Part shown: positions 8,831-18,300 of the stretch, one piece after another
How the letters are laid out: every line of letters begins with the position of its first letter
How positions within the stretch are numbered: the stretch's first letter is position 1
Assembly (NCBI RefSeq): GCF_000150275.1
Contig: NW_002060963.1
Coordinates: 591,262-655,261 of the forward strand
Direction of reading: 5' to 3'
Origin: Trichoplax adhaerens
Taxonomy: Eukaryota; Placozoa; Uniplacotomia; Trichoplacea; Trichoplacidae
Length of the DNA: 64,000 nt
Notes under the pieces: model-generated
What the model saw: the letters and a program-made list of their open reading frames with translations, nothing else
What the model was told of the DNA's origin: nothing
Database searches by the model: none
Position numbers and translations under genes: made by a program

Positions 8831-10952
8831 ATGGATTATAATTTGGATCAAGATTGCTTTCCATTCTTTAGATTACCAGACGAACTAATTTATAAAATCT
8901 TCAGCTTGCTCTACGGAATCGACCTTGCTAGACTTCGCATGGTTTCGTTCCAGTTCAATGATCTTCTACTATCTGACGATCAGCTTGCATGGAGAAATGC
9001 AATCTATTCCGAATTAACTACAAATCCTCAGCCGCTATTGAGCGATGAAAGTTATTACAACTTTTATAAGAGAGCCTATTTAGGATTATATCGGTGTGTT
9101 GTTACTAAGCTTGCAGAAGATCGTATTACAAGTTTGGATTACGAGGCTTCATTTTTTCTTGAGAAAGAATACTCTTATTGTCAATATCTAAAGGAGAAAG
9201 AAACAACGCAGGAAGAAGAAATGCAACAAGGTTTATCGACCATGTACCGTTTGTATCATGGTTGTAGACAGTATCGCTTAGATTGTTACTTAATTTTAGC
9301 AACTAAACATGGCTACGAAATTTGGGCTAATAAACTATGCCAACAAGGAGCGAATGTGCATTGCCACAAACAAACAATCAGCCCATTAATTATGTCTATT
9401 CGTGAAAATAATGATACTATGATTAAGAACCTAATCGAATTAGGAATCCGTTATCATTTGTTAGATCCACAGTGCTTAGCGCGTTCGAATTCTTATGAGT
9501 GTGTATTTCATGTTATGGAAGTTTGCAAAGTATTAACATGCATACGTCATGATTCTCATTTATTACAGCCATTTTTAAATATTATTGATTTACCTTCAAT
9601 TCATCAGGCCGCAATCTTCAAAAGTATTGATGAGTTTCGGAAATATTTCGAAGATGGTAAATACAGTTATGCTAATCTCAAGCACTCGGATGCTTACGGA
9701 ATGACACCTTTAATGTATTGTATAATCTTAGGTCGAGATGATATCGTGAGTTTCATCTACGGCTTAAAAAAAAAATACCTTCATAGCAGCATTTTAAGTA
9801 AGTGTTGCAAGGCTATTTTAAGTAGAATTGAATTTAAAGTGTTTAAAGTTATACGGGTGAATGATCGGACATAAATTATACAAAGCTGTTATATCTGAAT
9901 TATTTAAAGATGAAAATTTTTTTACTTCTAATAGTATTAAAGACATACAACAACTGGTTTTAACTGACTTAACTCGTAAAGAGGTATTTTATACAGCTTG
10001 CTATGGGGCAATCACTTCTCGAAGCCATCATGCAATTCATTCATTAATGTCAGATTTACCGAAATTACTACAGTTATGCATGCTGTCAGCCACAGATATT
10101 CAACGTTTATTGAAGCGAATTACACGCACAAAACAAAAAGTTATTGCTCACTATGGTAGAGAATTACTTTTTCGAGCGATAGAATATGGACAAGATGCTT
10201 ATATTCTACAGTTGGCTATAGAAGGGATTCGGTTATCTGTGGACAATTACGATTTGTTATGGCAATCTATAAAAATTTTTTTGTACGATCATTATTTGCT
10301 TACTCCTTCGACTGTTATATATAAATTATCACCCATTTCGGCCGTTATAAACAATATCGACTATAGACGCTTTCATCAATTTATATTACGGTTGAGTAAC
10401 GAAGATTTCGATGCTAATAGTACTGTTGAAACATTACAGCTTTATAAATTAGCCAAAGCAATTTCTGATTTACCCATTACTCTGCCTCTAGATGTGTCGT
10501 TGGATAATTGTATAGTTGAAATAATGTTTGAAGTTATGAAAAATGCAGACTTGAGTTGTCCCCTCTTTCAGGACCATCAACTACAGAAAAGATTGGATGA
10601 AATCATTTACGTGCTGTTGGATAAGCTAATACATCTTATTAAAGACTACCATAATATTAACATTTGTGTTAACATAGGTAAGAATGTGTTTTATCAAGAA
10701 ACTCTATTACATCGTGCAGCTCGATATCAAAACCCGGCTTGGATAAGATTGCTATTGCAAGCTGGTGCAGATAGAGAAATTAAGGATAGCGGCCTGATAA
10801 AACCAGTGCATCATGCTGACAAATGGGATAGACATCAAATACCAATGCGAGTGCATACAGACAGGCAAATTCATCACGCTGGTGAATGGGCTCGTAACTG
10901 GGAATGTAGGCACTTATTGAGAAACCTTCAATCATGCCCACTGCCATCATAG
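8831..10952 (+). pseudogene. F-box/ankyrin-repeat gene, copy B, split by a frameshift
   Basis: The first part (8831-9874, 347 codons) carries the F-box (LPDELIYKIFSLLYG), FYKRAYLGLYR, and the ankyrin-like segments up to VIRVNDR. The rest (9861-10952) continues in the +1 frame from KLYKAVISELFKDEN to the canonical ankyrin unit (LLHRAARYQNPAWIRLLLQA) and the tail LQSCPLPS. Paralogues read D-N-K-C-Y-K-A at the junction. The nucleotides here are best explained by four extra bases (ACAT) after GATCGG near 9870. Both halves are otherwise clean and full length (about 709 residues in all), so the break is recent, an assembly error, or an allele. The C-terminus has an internal duplication (HHADKW and HHAGEW) also seen in copy C. 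The N-terminal part alone might still be expressed. Confidence 0.8.
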
Positions 10953-12000
10953 GCGAACTACTGAAAGATTAACAAAGAAATATTGAAAATTAAAAATTTA
11001 ACTAATGAATCGATTCCGTCCTAAAGCTTGATTAACGAAAAGACAATGTGACAAGGATATTTATTAGAGAAATGTGGTATTACGGATTTATTCGATTATA
11101 ATCGCAATGAACACACAATTAAGAACGAATCATTTTTACAGTTTTAAAGATGCCAATTTGCTTTCAACTGCATTACTTAGCTATGCTGCTAAGAAAAATT
11201 GATAAAATGACATACCATTATAAACAAACGAGTGGAAATTATGCCACTATAGTAGCTGTTTCTACCGTATACATTGCCCTATACAGAACACTGCAGTTTA
11301 TTTTAATTATTATTACGAGTCAACTACTACCAAAATGTTATAAAATTTCATAATTTCATGATCTACGTTTAATAGCTTATTTTGCGGAGTTCCATTTATA
11401 CGTGCTCTAGTTTGATTATATCATACTGTCACATACAAGTAAGCTATTCTAATCACTCCGTTAGATTTTTAAACAATTCTCTCTTACTATATTTTCTACT
11501 TTATCAAAGCAATTCTAAATTATCTAACTTATTAATTAGTTCTGATAGCTATTCAGTGGGCATATTTGCTTACCTATCATAATTTATTATAGCTATCCGA
11601 TTAGATCAGATCATTTATCTACAGGGTAACCTAACAGTTTCTTTAAACACGGACTGAATAAATATTACGATTTTCTTCGATTAATTTTTTGGCAATTTCT
11701 TGGTACCATAGCAGACTCTCGATCTTTCGAAACTTGACAGTTTCCAATCATCTAGTCAATTTGATATAATTATTTACATCTTGCTACTACTGATGGTTAT
11801 AAGATTTGGTTTAAATTATGCAATTAATGAGTAAATCGTTAAAAAATCCTTATACGGGTTCCCTCACAATTCCAGTAAATAGCATTGATTATCTTAATCA
11901 ATCCACCTTCTACATTTTGTTACAATTGAAAAGAATACTACGATAGTTAAAAGAACAACTCTAACTGGGGATTCCTTATCAACCTTCAAATTTACGTTGC
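10953..12000. other. Intergenic, no gene seen
   Basis: Stop-filled AT-rich DNA. Two ORFs under 70 codons (11150-11353, 11382-11582) resemble nothing and are not supported. Confidence 0.4.
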
Positions 12001-12540
12001 GCAAATTTCTGATTCACCCATTACTCTACCTCCAGATCTAACCATCGATAATTGTATAATTGAAATAATGTCAGATGTCATGAGTAACAATTGCTTACGT
12101 TGTCCACTCTTTACTGACCAACAACTACAGGAAAGATTGAATAAAATCATTTGAACGCTGCTAGAGAATTTAATGACTCTGACTAGATGCTGTCATTATA
12201 TCAATGCTCATATTAGCACATACTTGTATACTTATCAAATAGACAAGAATGGTCACCATTACGAAATTTTATTACATCTTGCAACTTGATATCAAAACTC
12301 GGCTCGGATCAGACTATTATTGTAAGCTGGCGCAGATAGAGAAATTGAGGATAGTAACCAGAGTAAATCAGAGGACTACGCTGATGGATGGCAAAGTAAT
12401 CTAACGCTATTTTAAGCGAATATAGGCAGAAAAATTGATCACGCTGGCGAATGGGCTCCTAACTGGAAATATAGACACTTACTGAAAGCGTATCAATTAT
12501 GCCCACTACCGTCATAGGCGAACTACTGAAAAAGTAATTC
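12001..12540 (+). pseudogene. F-box/ankyrin family 3' fragment, close duplicate of the copy B end
   Basis: The DNA follows copy B from about 10440 to 10970: GATTCACCCATTACTC, TAATTGTATAATTGAAATAATG, the ankyrin unit and the HHAGEW-type segment are all recognisable. It carries several in-frame stops, for example in the LL-AGADRE region. Similarity continues past the stop codon (CATAGGCGAACTACTGAAA), so the duplication includes 3' flank. It is a truncated segmental copy with no F-box. Confidence 0.8.
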
Positions 12541-12805
12541 AGATATTAAATAAACAGTAAACAGAACTAAGGGATTAATTTCCATTCTAAAGTTCGCTTA
12601 ACGTGATATTATTTAGTAGCAGTTGTCGTAGATTAATACTTTCTAAATCAATCTTGGATCAAAATAATGATCTATTATAAATACGAAATTTTTCAGTAAA
12701 ATGTATAGTCAAAATATTATTAAAAGTAAAATACACTCGGAAGGAGAAAATCCCCAGTGTATTTGTTTAGATAATAATAAGATCTGTATCTACGTCTTCT
12801 TGTCT
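12541..12805. other. Intergenic, no gene seen
   Basis: A short AT-rich stretch between the 3' fragment and the upstream motif of the next remnant. Nothing was recognised. Confidence 0.4.
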
Positions 12806-12817
12806 AATATGGATCAA
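12806..12817 (+). promoter_or_regulatory. GATC-centred upstream motif, variant AATATGGATCAA
   Basis: A weaker version of the family motif, 206 bp before the F-box remnant at 13023. Function is inferred. Confidence 0.25.
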
Positions 12818-13022
12818 CTTTAGTAATCTTCACTCGTCCTATTCAATTCTAAAAGAATACCATTAACTAATTCACTAATAGATAACAGAGAATAAAAATT
12901 GACGAAATTAAAAAAAATTGATGTTAGGGTCCATTCCTAGTTGTCATTATAATATCGAGATTGCGAAATAAATCTTGTTATTAATTATTTTAACTGATAG
13001 AATTACATTTTTTACAATCAAG

Positions 13023-13215
13023 ATGGGTGATAAATTGGATTTGTCATACTTATCATTCTTTAGCTTACCCAACGCACTAATTTATCACACATTTAAGTTT
13101 ATTCACGGAACTGACTTAGCCAGATTTTGTATGGCTTCTTTGCAGTTTTAATCATTTCATTTTGGCTCCATATTAGCGTGTATGGACATATGTAATCCGT
13201 TCTGAATTGTAATAC
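13023..13215 (+). pseudogene. F-box/ankyrin family N-terminal fragment
   Basis: It begins ATGGGTGATAAATTGGATTT and encodes an F-box start (LPNALIYHTFKFIHGTDLARF) before a stop at the QFN position. Similarity continues weakly in other frames to about the AIYSEL region. Immediately downstream, at 13226-13243, is an 8-bp perfect inverted repeat, CCCGTTCA and TGAACGGG, with a 2-bp spacer. Confidence 0.7.
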
Positions 13216-13649
13216 TAGTAAATCACCCGTTCAAATGAACGGGAACATATTCTATACAAAGCAATCCATTAAAAGAAAATTTGCAGCTATCTTACTATAC
13301 ATGCTTTCTAGATAGGTACAAAGTTATATACGGTAACTAATCAATAAAACTGATCCTGTACTGGCCCTTTATTCGATTTTCATCTCTAGTCACGTCAACT
13401 ATACAAAAAAATATACAACGACATTTGCCACTTCGGAAAGTATAACAATCACTATAACGTAACTGGCTGACTGCCGATTGCTATAGAGGTCCTTTATCCA
13501 AATTTTTGAATCAACAATTATGCTGCCTATATCCATATTACAACAACTGCATTACTGTTAATTTTCATCAACACGATATAGTACTATTTGCTATTTTGGA
13601 AACTGCCGACGATCAATATAAAGTAACTAGCAGACTACTAATGTCTTTA

Positions 13650-14230
13650 CAGGCAAATTACCTCATTTTTCATAAACATTTATACTATAGTACTTATATC
13701 AATTTATAGCCTTGCTAGCAAATATTACCAATTTTTGATTGACACTTATACCGCTCCTATCAATTATAGCCTTGGTAGTATTTACTGCCAATTTTCAAAA
13801 ATACTTATAATTTCTATGTCAATTATAGCCTTGCTAGTATATGCGTATGCTGCAAATTTTTATAAACATTTATACTGCCTATATCAATTATAACCTTTCT
13901 AGTATATACGGCCAATTTTCATAAGTATTTATGCTGCTCATATCAATTATAGCCTTGCTAGTATATACTATCAATTTTCATAAGCATTTATATTGCTTAT
14001 ATTAATTATAGCCTTACTTGTATATACTATCAATTTTCATAAGCATTTATATTGCCTATATCAATTATAGCCTTGCTAGCATATACTACCAATTTTTACA
14101 AGCATTTACACTGTCTATATCAATTATCACCTTGCTAGCATATACAGTACTTCCAATTTTCATAAATAGTTATACTACCCATGTCATTTATAGCCTTGCC
14201 AGCTCATACTGCCAATTTTTATAAATATTT
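13650..14230. repeat. Minisatellite, about nine 59-bp units
   Basis: The word ATAGCCTTGCTAG (or a near variant) recurs with AGCC-type anchors at 13708, 13768, 13827, 13892, 13951, 14010, 14069, 14128 and 14192. Most spacings are exactly 59-60 bp, with two of 64-65 where short insertions occur. A typical unit reads ATCAATTATAGCCTTGCTAG, then CATATACTACCAATTTTCAT and AAGCATTTATATTGC. The small ORFs inside (13506-13709, 14018-14224) are by-products. Confidence 0.9.
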
Positions 14231-14400
14231 ATCCTGAACAATAATTGTCTTTTCATAGTCAATAGATAATTCTATAGTGCTTTAAATCTTTTGCTATCTG
14301 AATGTTTTTGTGAAGGGCCTGACAAACAGAACATCAATAACTTCGATATTGAATGGAACTGTATATTAATCTTAGTACTGTGTTTCATACATAGTGTCCG

Positions 14401-14426
14401 TTATATATATATATATATATTTATAT

Positions 14427-14458
<32 letters not shown>

Positions 14459-14468
14459 ATATATATAA
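14401..14468. repeat. AT microsatellite
   Basis: An almost pure (AT)n run interrupted by a few single bases. It accounts for the YIYIYI part of a 62-codon ORF here. Confidence 0.95.
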
Positions 14469-14582
14469 CTGTATTTTAGAGAACTATATCTTCAAACACG
14501 AACCCTTGGATCAATACGCTCCTATAAAACGTTTGATATACAGTATATGATCGATTTGGGATACTAAAGTTTCAAGAATCAC

Positions 14583-14806
14583 TGCTTGTAACACCCTACT
14601 AGTAGAACCGAAGGGACTAGCTTGATCAAGAAAAAAACAACAGGCCCCAGTTTGATCGAACAATGATTCCTTTATTGCCAAATTAGGTGGCATATGCTTG
14701 TAACACTCTACTAGTAGAACCGAAGAGATTAGCTTGATCAAGAAAAAAACAACAGGCCCCAGTTTGATCGAACAATGATTCCTTTATTGCCAAAGAAGGT
14801 GACGTA
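14583..14806. repeat. 112-bp tandem duplication, two copies
   Basis: The segment from TGCTTGTAAC through CTTTATTGCCAAA occurs at 14583-14694 and again at 14695-14806 with few differences. The start of a third partial unit (GAACGATGATTCT) follows. Near identity suggests a recent event. The minus-strand ORF 14511-14741 lies across it and has no other support. Confidence 0.9.
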
Positions 14807-15049
14807 TTGCATTGAACGATGATTCTATTTGTAATATAACGTCTTCAATCTAAATAACATAAGATATATAGTGCTATTCTACAAAAGGAATTAGACAGAG
14901 TTAATGTAAAATTATCCATGTATGAATGAGAAGGCAAGGCATCGTTATAGGAAGAAAGACTCGTATAAATAAATGAAATGTTTACAGCGATCGTTGTTTA
15001 CTGGTTACGATCGAATTGAACAGTGAAGGTAACTTACTCCCTCTTGGCT

Positions 15050-15061
15050 AAACTGGATCCA
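15050..15061 (+). promoter_or_regulatory. GATC-centred upstream motif AAACTGGATCCA (copy C, distal)
   Basis: Identical over 12 bases to the motif 77 bp upstream of copy A; here it is 270 bp upstream of the ATG at 15320. A second variant follows at 15208. Confidence 0.45.
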
Positions 15062-15207
15062 CTTGGATATTTTTCGGTCGTTTCCATCCTATTTTATTCG
15101 GCATGAATATTACTTATTAAAATTGTAAGAAAACATATAAAATAACCATTCAAATTATCGTCTAATTATCAGCATAACATTGAGACTGCACTTAGTCGTT
15201 TTAAGAT

Positions 15208-15219
15208 AAACTAGGTCGA
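15208..15219 (+). promoter_or_regulatory. GATC-like upstream motif AAACTAGGTCGA (copy C, proximal)
   Basis: A variant of the family motif with GGTC in place of GATC, 112 bp before the ATG of copy C. It is followed by TTTCATGATCTTTTGTCATG, which recalls the CTTGTCATCTTG downstream of the 5664 motif. Confidence 0.3.
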
Positions 15220-15319
15220 CTTTCATGATCTTTTGTCATGTTATTTTTTTACGAAATAATTTTCAAAGAAAGTTCCTCGTAATGGTGAACAATTATCATT
15301 AGGTTCCTTAACAGATAAC

Positions 15320-17494
15320 ATGGCTGATCAATTCAATTCAGATTCTTCTTTTCTATTCTTTACTTTGCCTAGCGAATTGATTTATAAAATCGTTAGCTTC
15401 CTCTATGGTGTTGAACTAGCCAAACTTCGCTTAGTTTCCTATCAGTTCAATGATTTTATACTAGGCCAAGATCAACTGGCGTGGAAAAAGACAATCTATT
15501 CTGAATTAACTACCAATCCAGAGTTGTTGAGCCATGAACATTATCAAGACTTTTATAAGAGAGCCTATCTAGGAATATATCGGCACGTCACTGATTGTCT
15601 TACAAAACATGATCAACAAACTTGGGGCTTTACTAGTCAGTATGATGGTTATGCAACAGTTTCACATTACATCGAGAAAAATTACTCCTATGGCCAGTAC
15701 TTAAAGGAAGAAGAAGAAATACGGCAAGATGCATCGATCGCAGACATGAACGATTATGATCGACGACATCGTTTATGCTCTTACTTAGGCTTGGCAGCCA
15801 AACATGGCTTCGAAATTTGGGCTAAAAAGCTATGCCAACAAGCAGTTAAAGCAAGTGGTATTCACTCTACTCATTCAGTAGCAACTCAAAATTGTGAATA
15901 TTACTTTATCTGTCCACTCTTTCTAGCTATACTTGAAAATAATGATTCGATGATTAAGGAACTCATCGAATTAGGAATTCGTTATCATTCCCCAAATCCA
16001 CGGTATATAAAACAATCAGACGATGGCACTTTAGGAGAATATTCTTGTAGACTATTACACGATTCAGGAGGGCAAATCATTACTACTCATATTATTTGCA
16101 AAGTAGTAACATGCTTACGTCATGATCCTCACTTATTAAAAGTATTTTTGAATTCTTTGGCTTTACCTCCTATTCACCAAGCAGCAATCTATAAAAATAT
16201 TGATGAATTTAAAAGATATGTCGAAAGTGGTGGACATATCAATCTCAATATCTCAGATAATTACTACATGACACCTTTAATGTATTGTATATTACTAAGC
16301 CGAGAAGATATTATCGACTATATCTACAGCTTTAAGTCAAGTATCATCGTTGGTCATCGTTTGGCAGATCCCATCAGAAATGTATTAAATAGTGTTGAAT
16401 ATAAGGCCGTAAAAGTTATAAGAGAACAGGATCGTGAATGTTATCATTTTATTGTTTCTGAAATATTTAAGGATGAAGAAATATTTACCATCAATAGCCA
16501 AAATGATGCATTACCATTGATTTTAGCTGATTTAATTGATAAAGATGTGTTTCATGCCGCTTGTCGGGGTGCAATCTGCTCTCGTAATAGTCGTGCAATT
16601 TATTTATTAACATCGGATTTACCTATATTGGTGCAATTCCATATGAGTTCTATCGCCTGTAGCCAACATTTATTGACACAAATTACATGTACAAGAAATG
16701 AAGTTATTGCCAGTCATGGTATAGAGTTGCTTCATAAAGCAATAAGATATGGAAAAGATAGCTGTATTCGGCAATTGATTCAAGAAGGTGTTGAGTTATC
16801 TGTGATCGGTGATAATTTGTGGTATGCACTGGAGAATATTTTATCTGCGTTTATAGCCTTACCAAGGCCTTCGATATTTGCAAGTAATATCGAATATAGG
16901 GAGTTCCATCAATTTCAAGTCCAGTTGTGTAACCAAGATTTTGATCCTAATGCTATCGCTGAAACACTACTGCCTTATAAATTGGCGAAAGCAATTGCAG
17001 ATCTGCCCAAGTTTCTGACCCCAAATATTACTGTCGGTAACTTTATAACGGAAATAATGCTACACACAATGTATAGTGACTGGAAACGTCCAATTTTTAA
17101 TGATCATAAACTACAAAATAGACTGACCGAAATTAGCTGTGCACTGTTAGAGAAGCTTCTGGCTCTTAATAAAAACCATAATGAAATCAACGCACGTACT
17201 AGAATGTCTAGTTTCAAGCAAGGAACTTTACTACATGCTGCAGCTCGACTTGGAAATCCGGCTTGGGTACAATTGTTATTGCAAGCAGGTGCAGACAGAC
17301 AAATAGAGGACCTTGCGTTAAGGAAGCCAGTCTACTACACTAAAAAATTTAGTCGAGGGCGGCAGCTATTGAAAACAGAAGGGCAAATTAAAAATCTCTT
17401 AGCGGATATACCAGTTTATCACGTTGTCAAATGGACGTGGGAGTGTGCATCCTTGTTAGAAAATTATCAATCATGTTCACTACCATCAAAGTAG
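15320..17494 (+). CDS. F-box/ankyrin-repeat protein, copy C (724 aa, intact)
   Basis: Longest intact family member. The start ATG has A at -3 and G at +4. The F-box lies at about residues 12-56 (LPSELIYKIVSFLYG, then VELAKLRLVS, then QLAWK). Family motifs FYKRAYLGIYR and EKNYSYGQYLKEE follow, then ankyrin-like units (AAKHGFEIWAKKLCQQ; ENNDSMIKELIELGIRY; HQAAIYKNIDEFKRYVESG) and a C-terminal canonical ankyrin unit (LLHAAARLGNPAWVQLLLQA). After this the segment containing VYYTKKF is repeated as VYHVVKW before the conserved end NYQSCSLPSK; this explains the extra length over copies A and D. An SCF-type adaptor role is inferred from the F-box, not shown. A possible polyadenylation signal, AATAAA, lies about 10 bp after the stop. 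Confidence 0.85.
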   Translation: MADQFNSDSSFLFFTLPSELIYKIVSFLYGVELAKLRLVSYQFNDFILGQDQLAWKKTIYSELTTNPELLSHEHYQDFYKRAYLGIYRHVTDCLTKHDQQTWGFTSQYDGYATVSHYIEKNYSYGQYLKEEEEIRQDASIADMNDYDRRHRLCSYLGLAAKHGFEIWAKKLCQQAVKASGIHSTHSVATQNCEYYFICPLFLAILENNDSMIKELIELGIRYHSPNPRYIKQSDDGTLGEYSCRLLHDSGGQIITTHIICKVVTCLRHDPHLLKVFLNSLALPPIHQAAIYKNIDEFKRYVESGGHINLNISDNYYMTPLMYCILLSREDIIDYIYSFKSSIIVGHRLADPIRNVLNSVEYKAVKVIREQDRECYHFIVSEIFKDEEIFTINSQNDALPLILADLIDKDVFHAACRGAICSRNSRAIYLLTSDLPILVQFHMSSIACSQHLLTQITCTRNEVIASHGIELLHKAIRYGKDSCIRQLIQEGVELSVIGDNLWYALENILSAFIALPRPSIFASNIEYREFHQFQVQLCNQDFDPNAIAETLLPYKLAKAIADLPKFLTPNITVGNFITEIMLHTMYSDWKRPIFNDHKLQNRLTEISCALLEKLLALNKNHNEINARTRMSSFKQGTLLHAAARLGNPAWVQLLLQAGADRQIEDLALRKPVYYTKKFSRGRQLLKTEGQIKNLLADIPVYHVVKWTWECASLLENYQSCSLPSK

Positions 17495-17854
17495 AAACTA
17501 TTAAATAAATGATTTTTGTAGAAGCAGTCATTAAGCAAACGGTATTTATAACTTGATCGGTTATCCATCCTGAATTAATAGAGCTTTGCTAGATTGACTG
17601 GAAGATAATCAAGCAATTTAAAATTTTACTACGAAGATTATTTAGGAAAACGCGGATCTTAAATTAAACTGTGTAAGCAATCATAAACTAATGATTTTCA
17701 AAGCTTTGAAGAAAATTATCCTCTTTACTTTCGTTGCTTCTATACAATTAAGAAAAATCCCTAATGCAGCCATTCCCTGAAGGAACAAATAAAGTAAAGA
17801 TCTACCTAAATGATACCTTATTACAATCTATAAATCGATTTAAGGTACGGTATT

Positions 17855-18300
17855 TTACATTCTACAGCTAACTATGGCTTTGAAATTTGGGCCGATGATC
17901 TACTCCAACAAAAGCTGAATCAATTATAGAAATCTTTAGTATTGGCATTCCTATAACTAAACATAGTACCATTAACGAAGAAGTCTCCTTAATTAATCTA
18001 ATCGTCGATTGCCTTTTGCACTAATTGAAAATGATGTTGCAATAAAAATCTAATCGAAATGGGAATTCCTTAATAATTTAAAAAACTACGATATACGAAT
18101 ATAGCTCTACGATTACTTATCGTATTGGTCTTACAACTTACTCTCTATATTCTATTATAAAAGATATTATCAGCAAAATAATAACATATGCAATAATTCG
18201 TGATCAGCATTTATTGTAGACATATATAAAATTCAAGAGATTATCTGTAATCTATTAAGTTGCAACAAATAAAGACATTGATTTATTCACTAGATTCATA
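17855..18300 (+). pseudogene. F-box/ankyrin family fragment (middle region, old)
   Basis: Recognisable pieces, in family order, are NYGFEIWADDLLQQ, then a PFALIEND-like segment, then an IISKIITYAIIRDQHLL-like segment, and a KDIDLFT-like piece near 18280. Frames are broken by several stops and single-base changes, and no F-box or C-terminus is seen. It follows directly after copy C. Confidence 0.6.

Noticed and set aside
9754-9780. Run of ten A in copy B considered as the cause of its frameshift
   Set aside because: Alignment with paralogues stays in frame for more than 30 codons past the run; the break is at about 9870.
13650-14230. Array with regular 59-bp spacing considered as a CRISPR-like array
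   Set aside because: The whole unit is repeated with no unique spacers, and the context is eukaryotic; it is a minisatellite.
14291-14479. 62-codon ORF with an Ile/Tyr-rich end
   Set aside because: Its end is the translation of an AT microsatellite.
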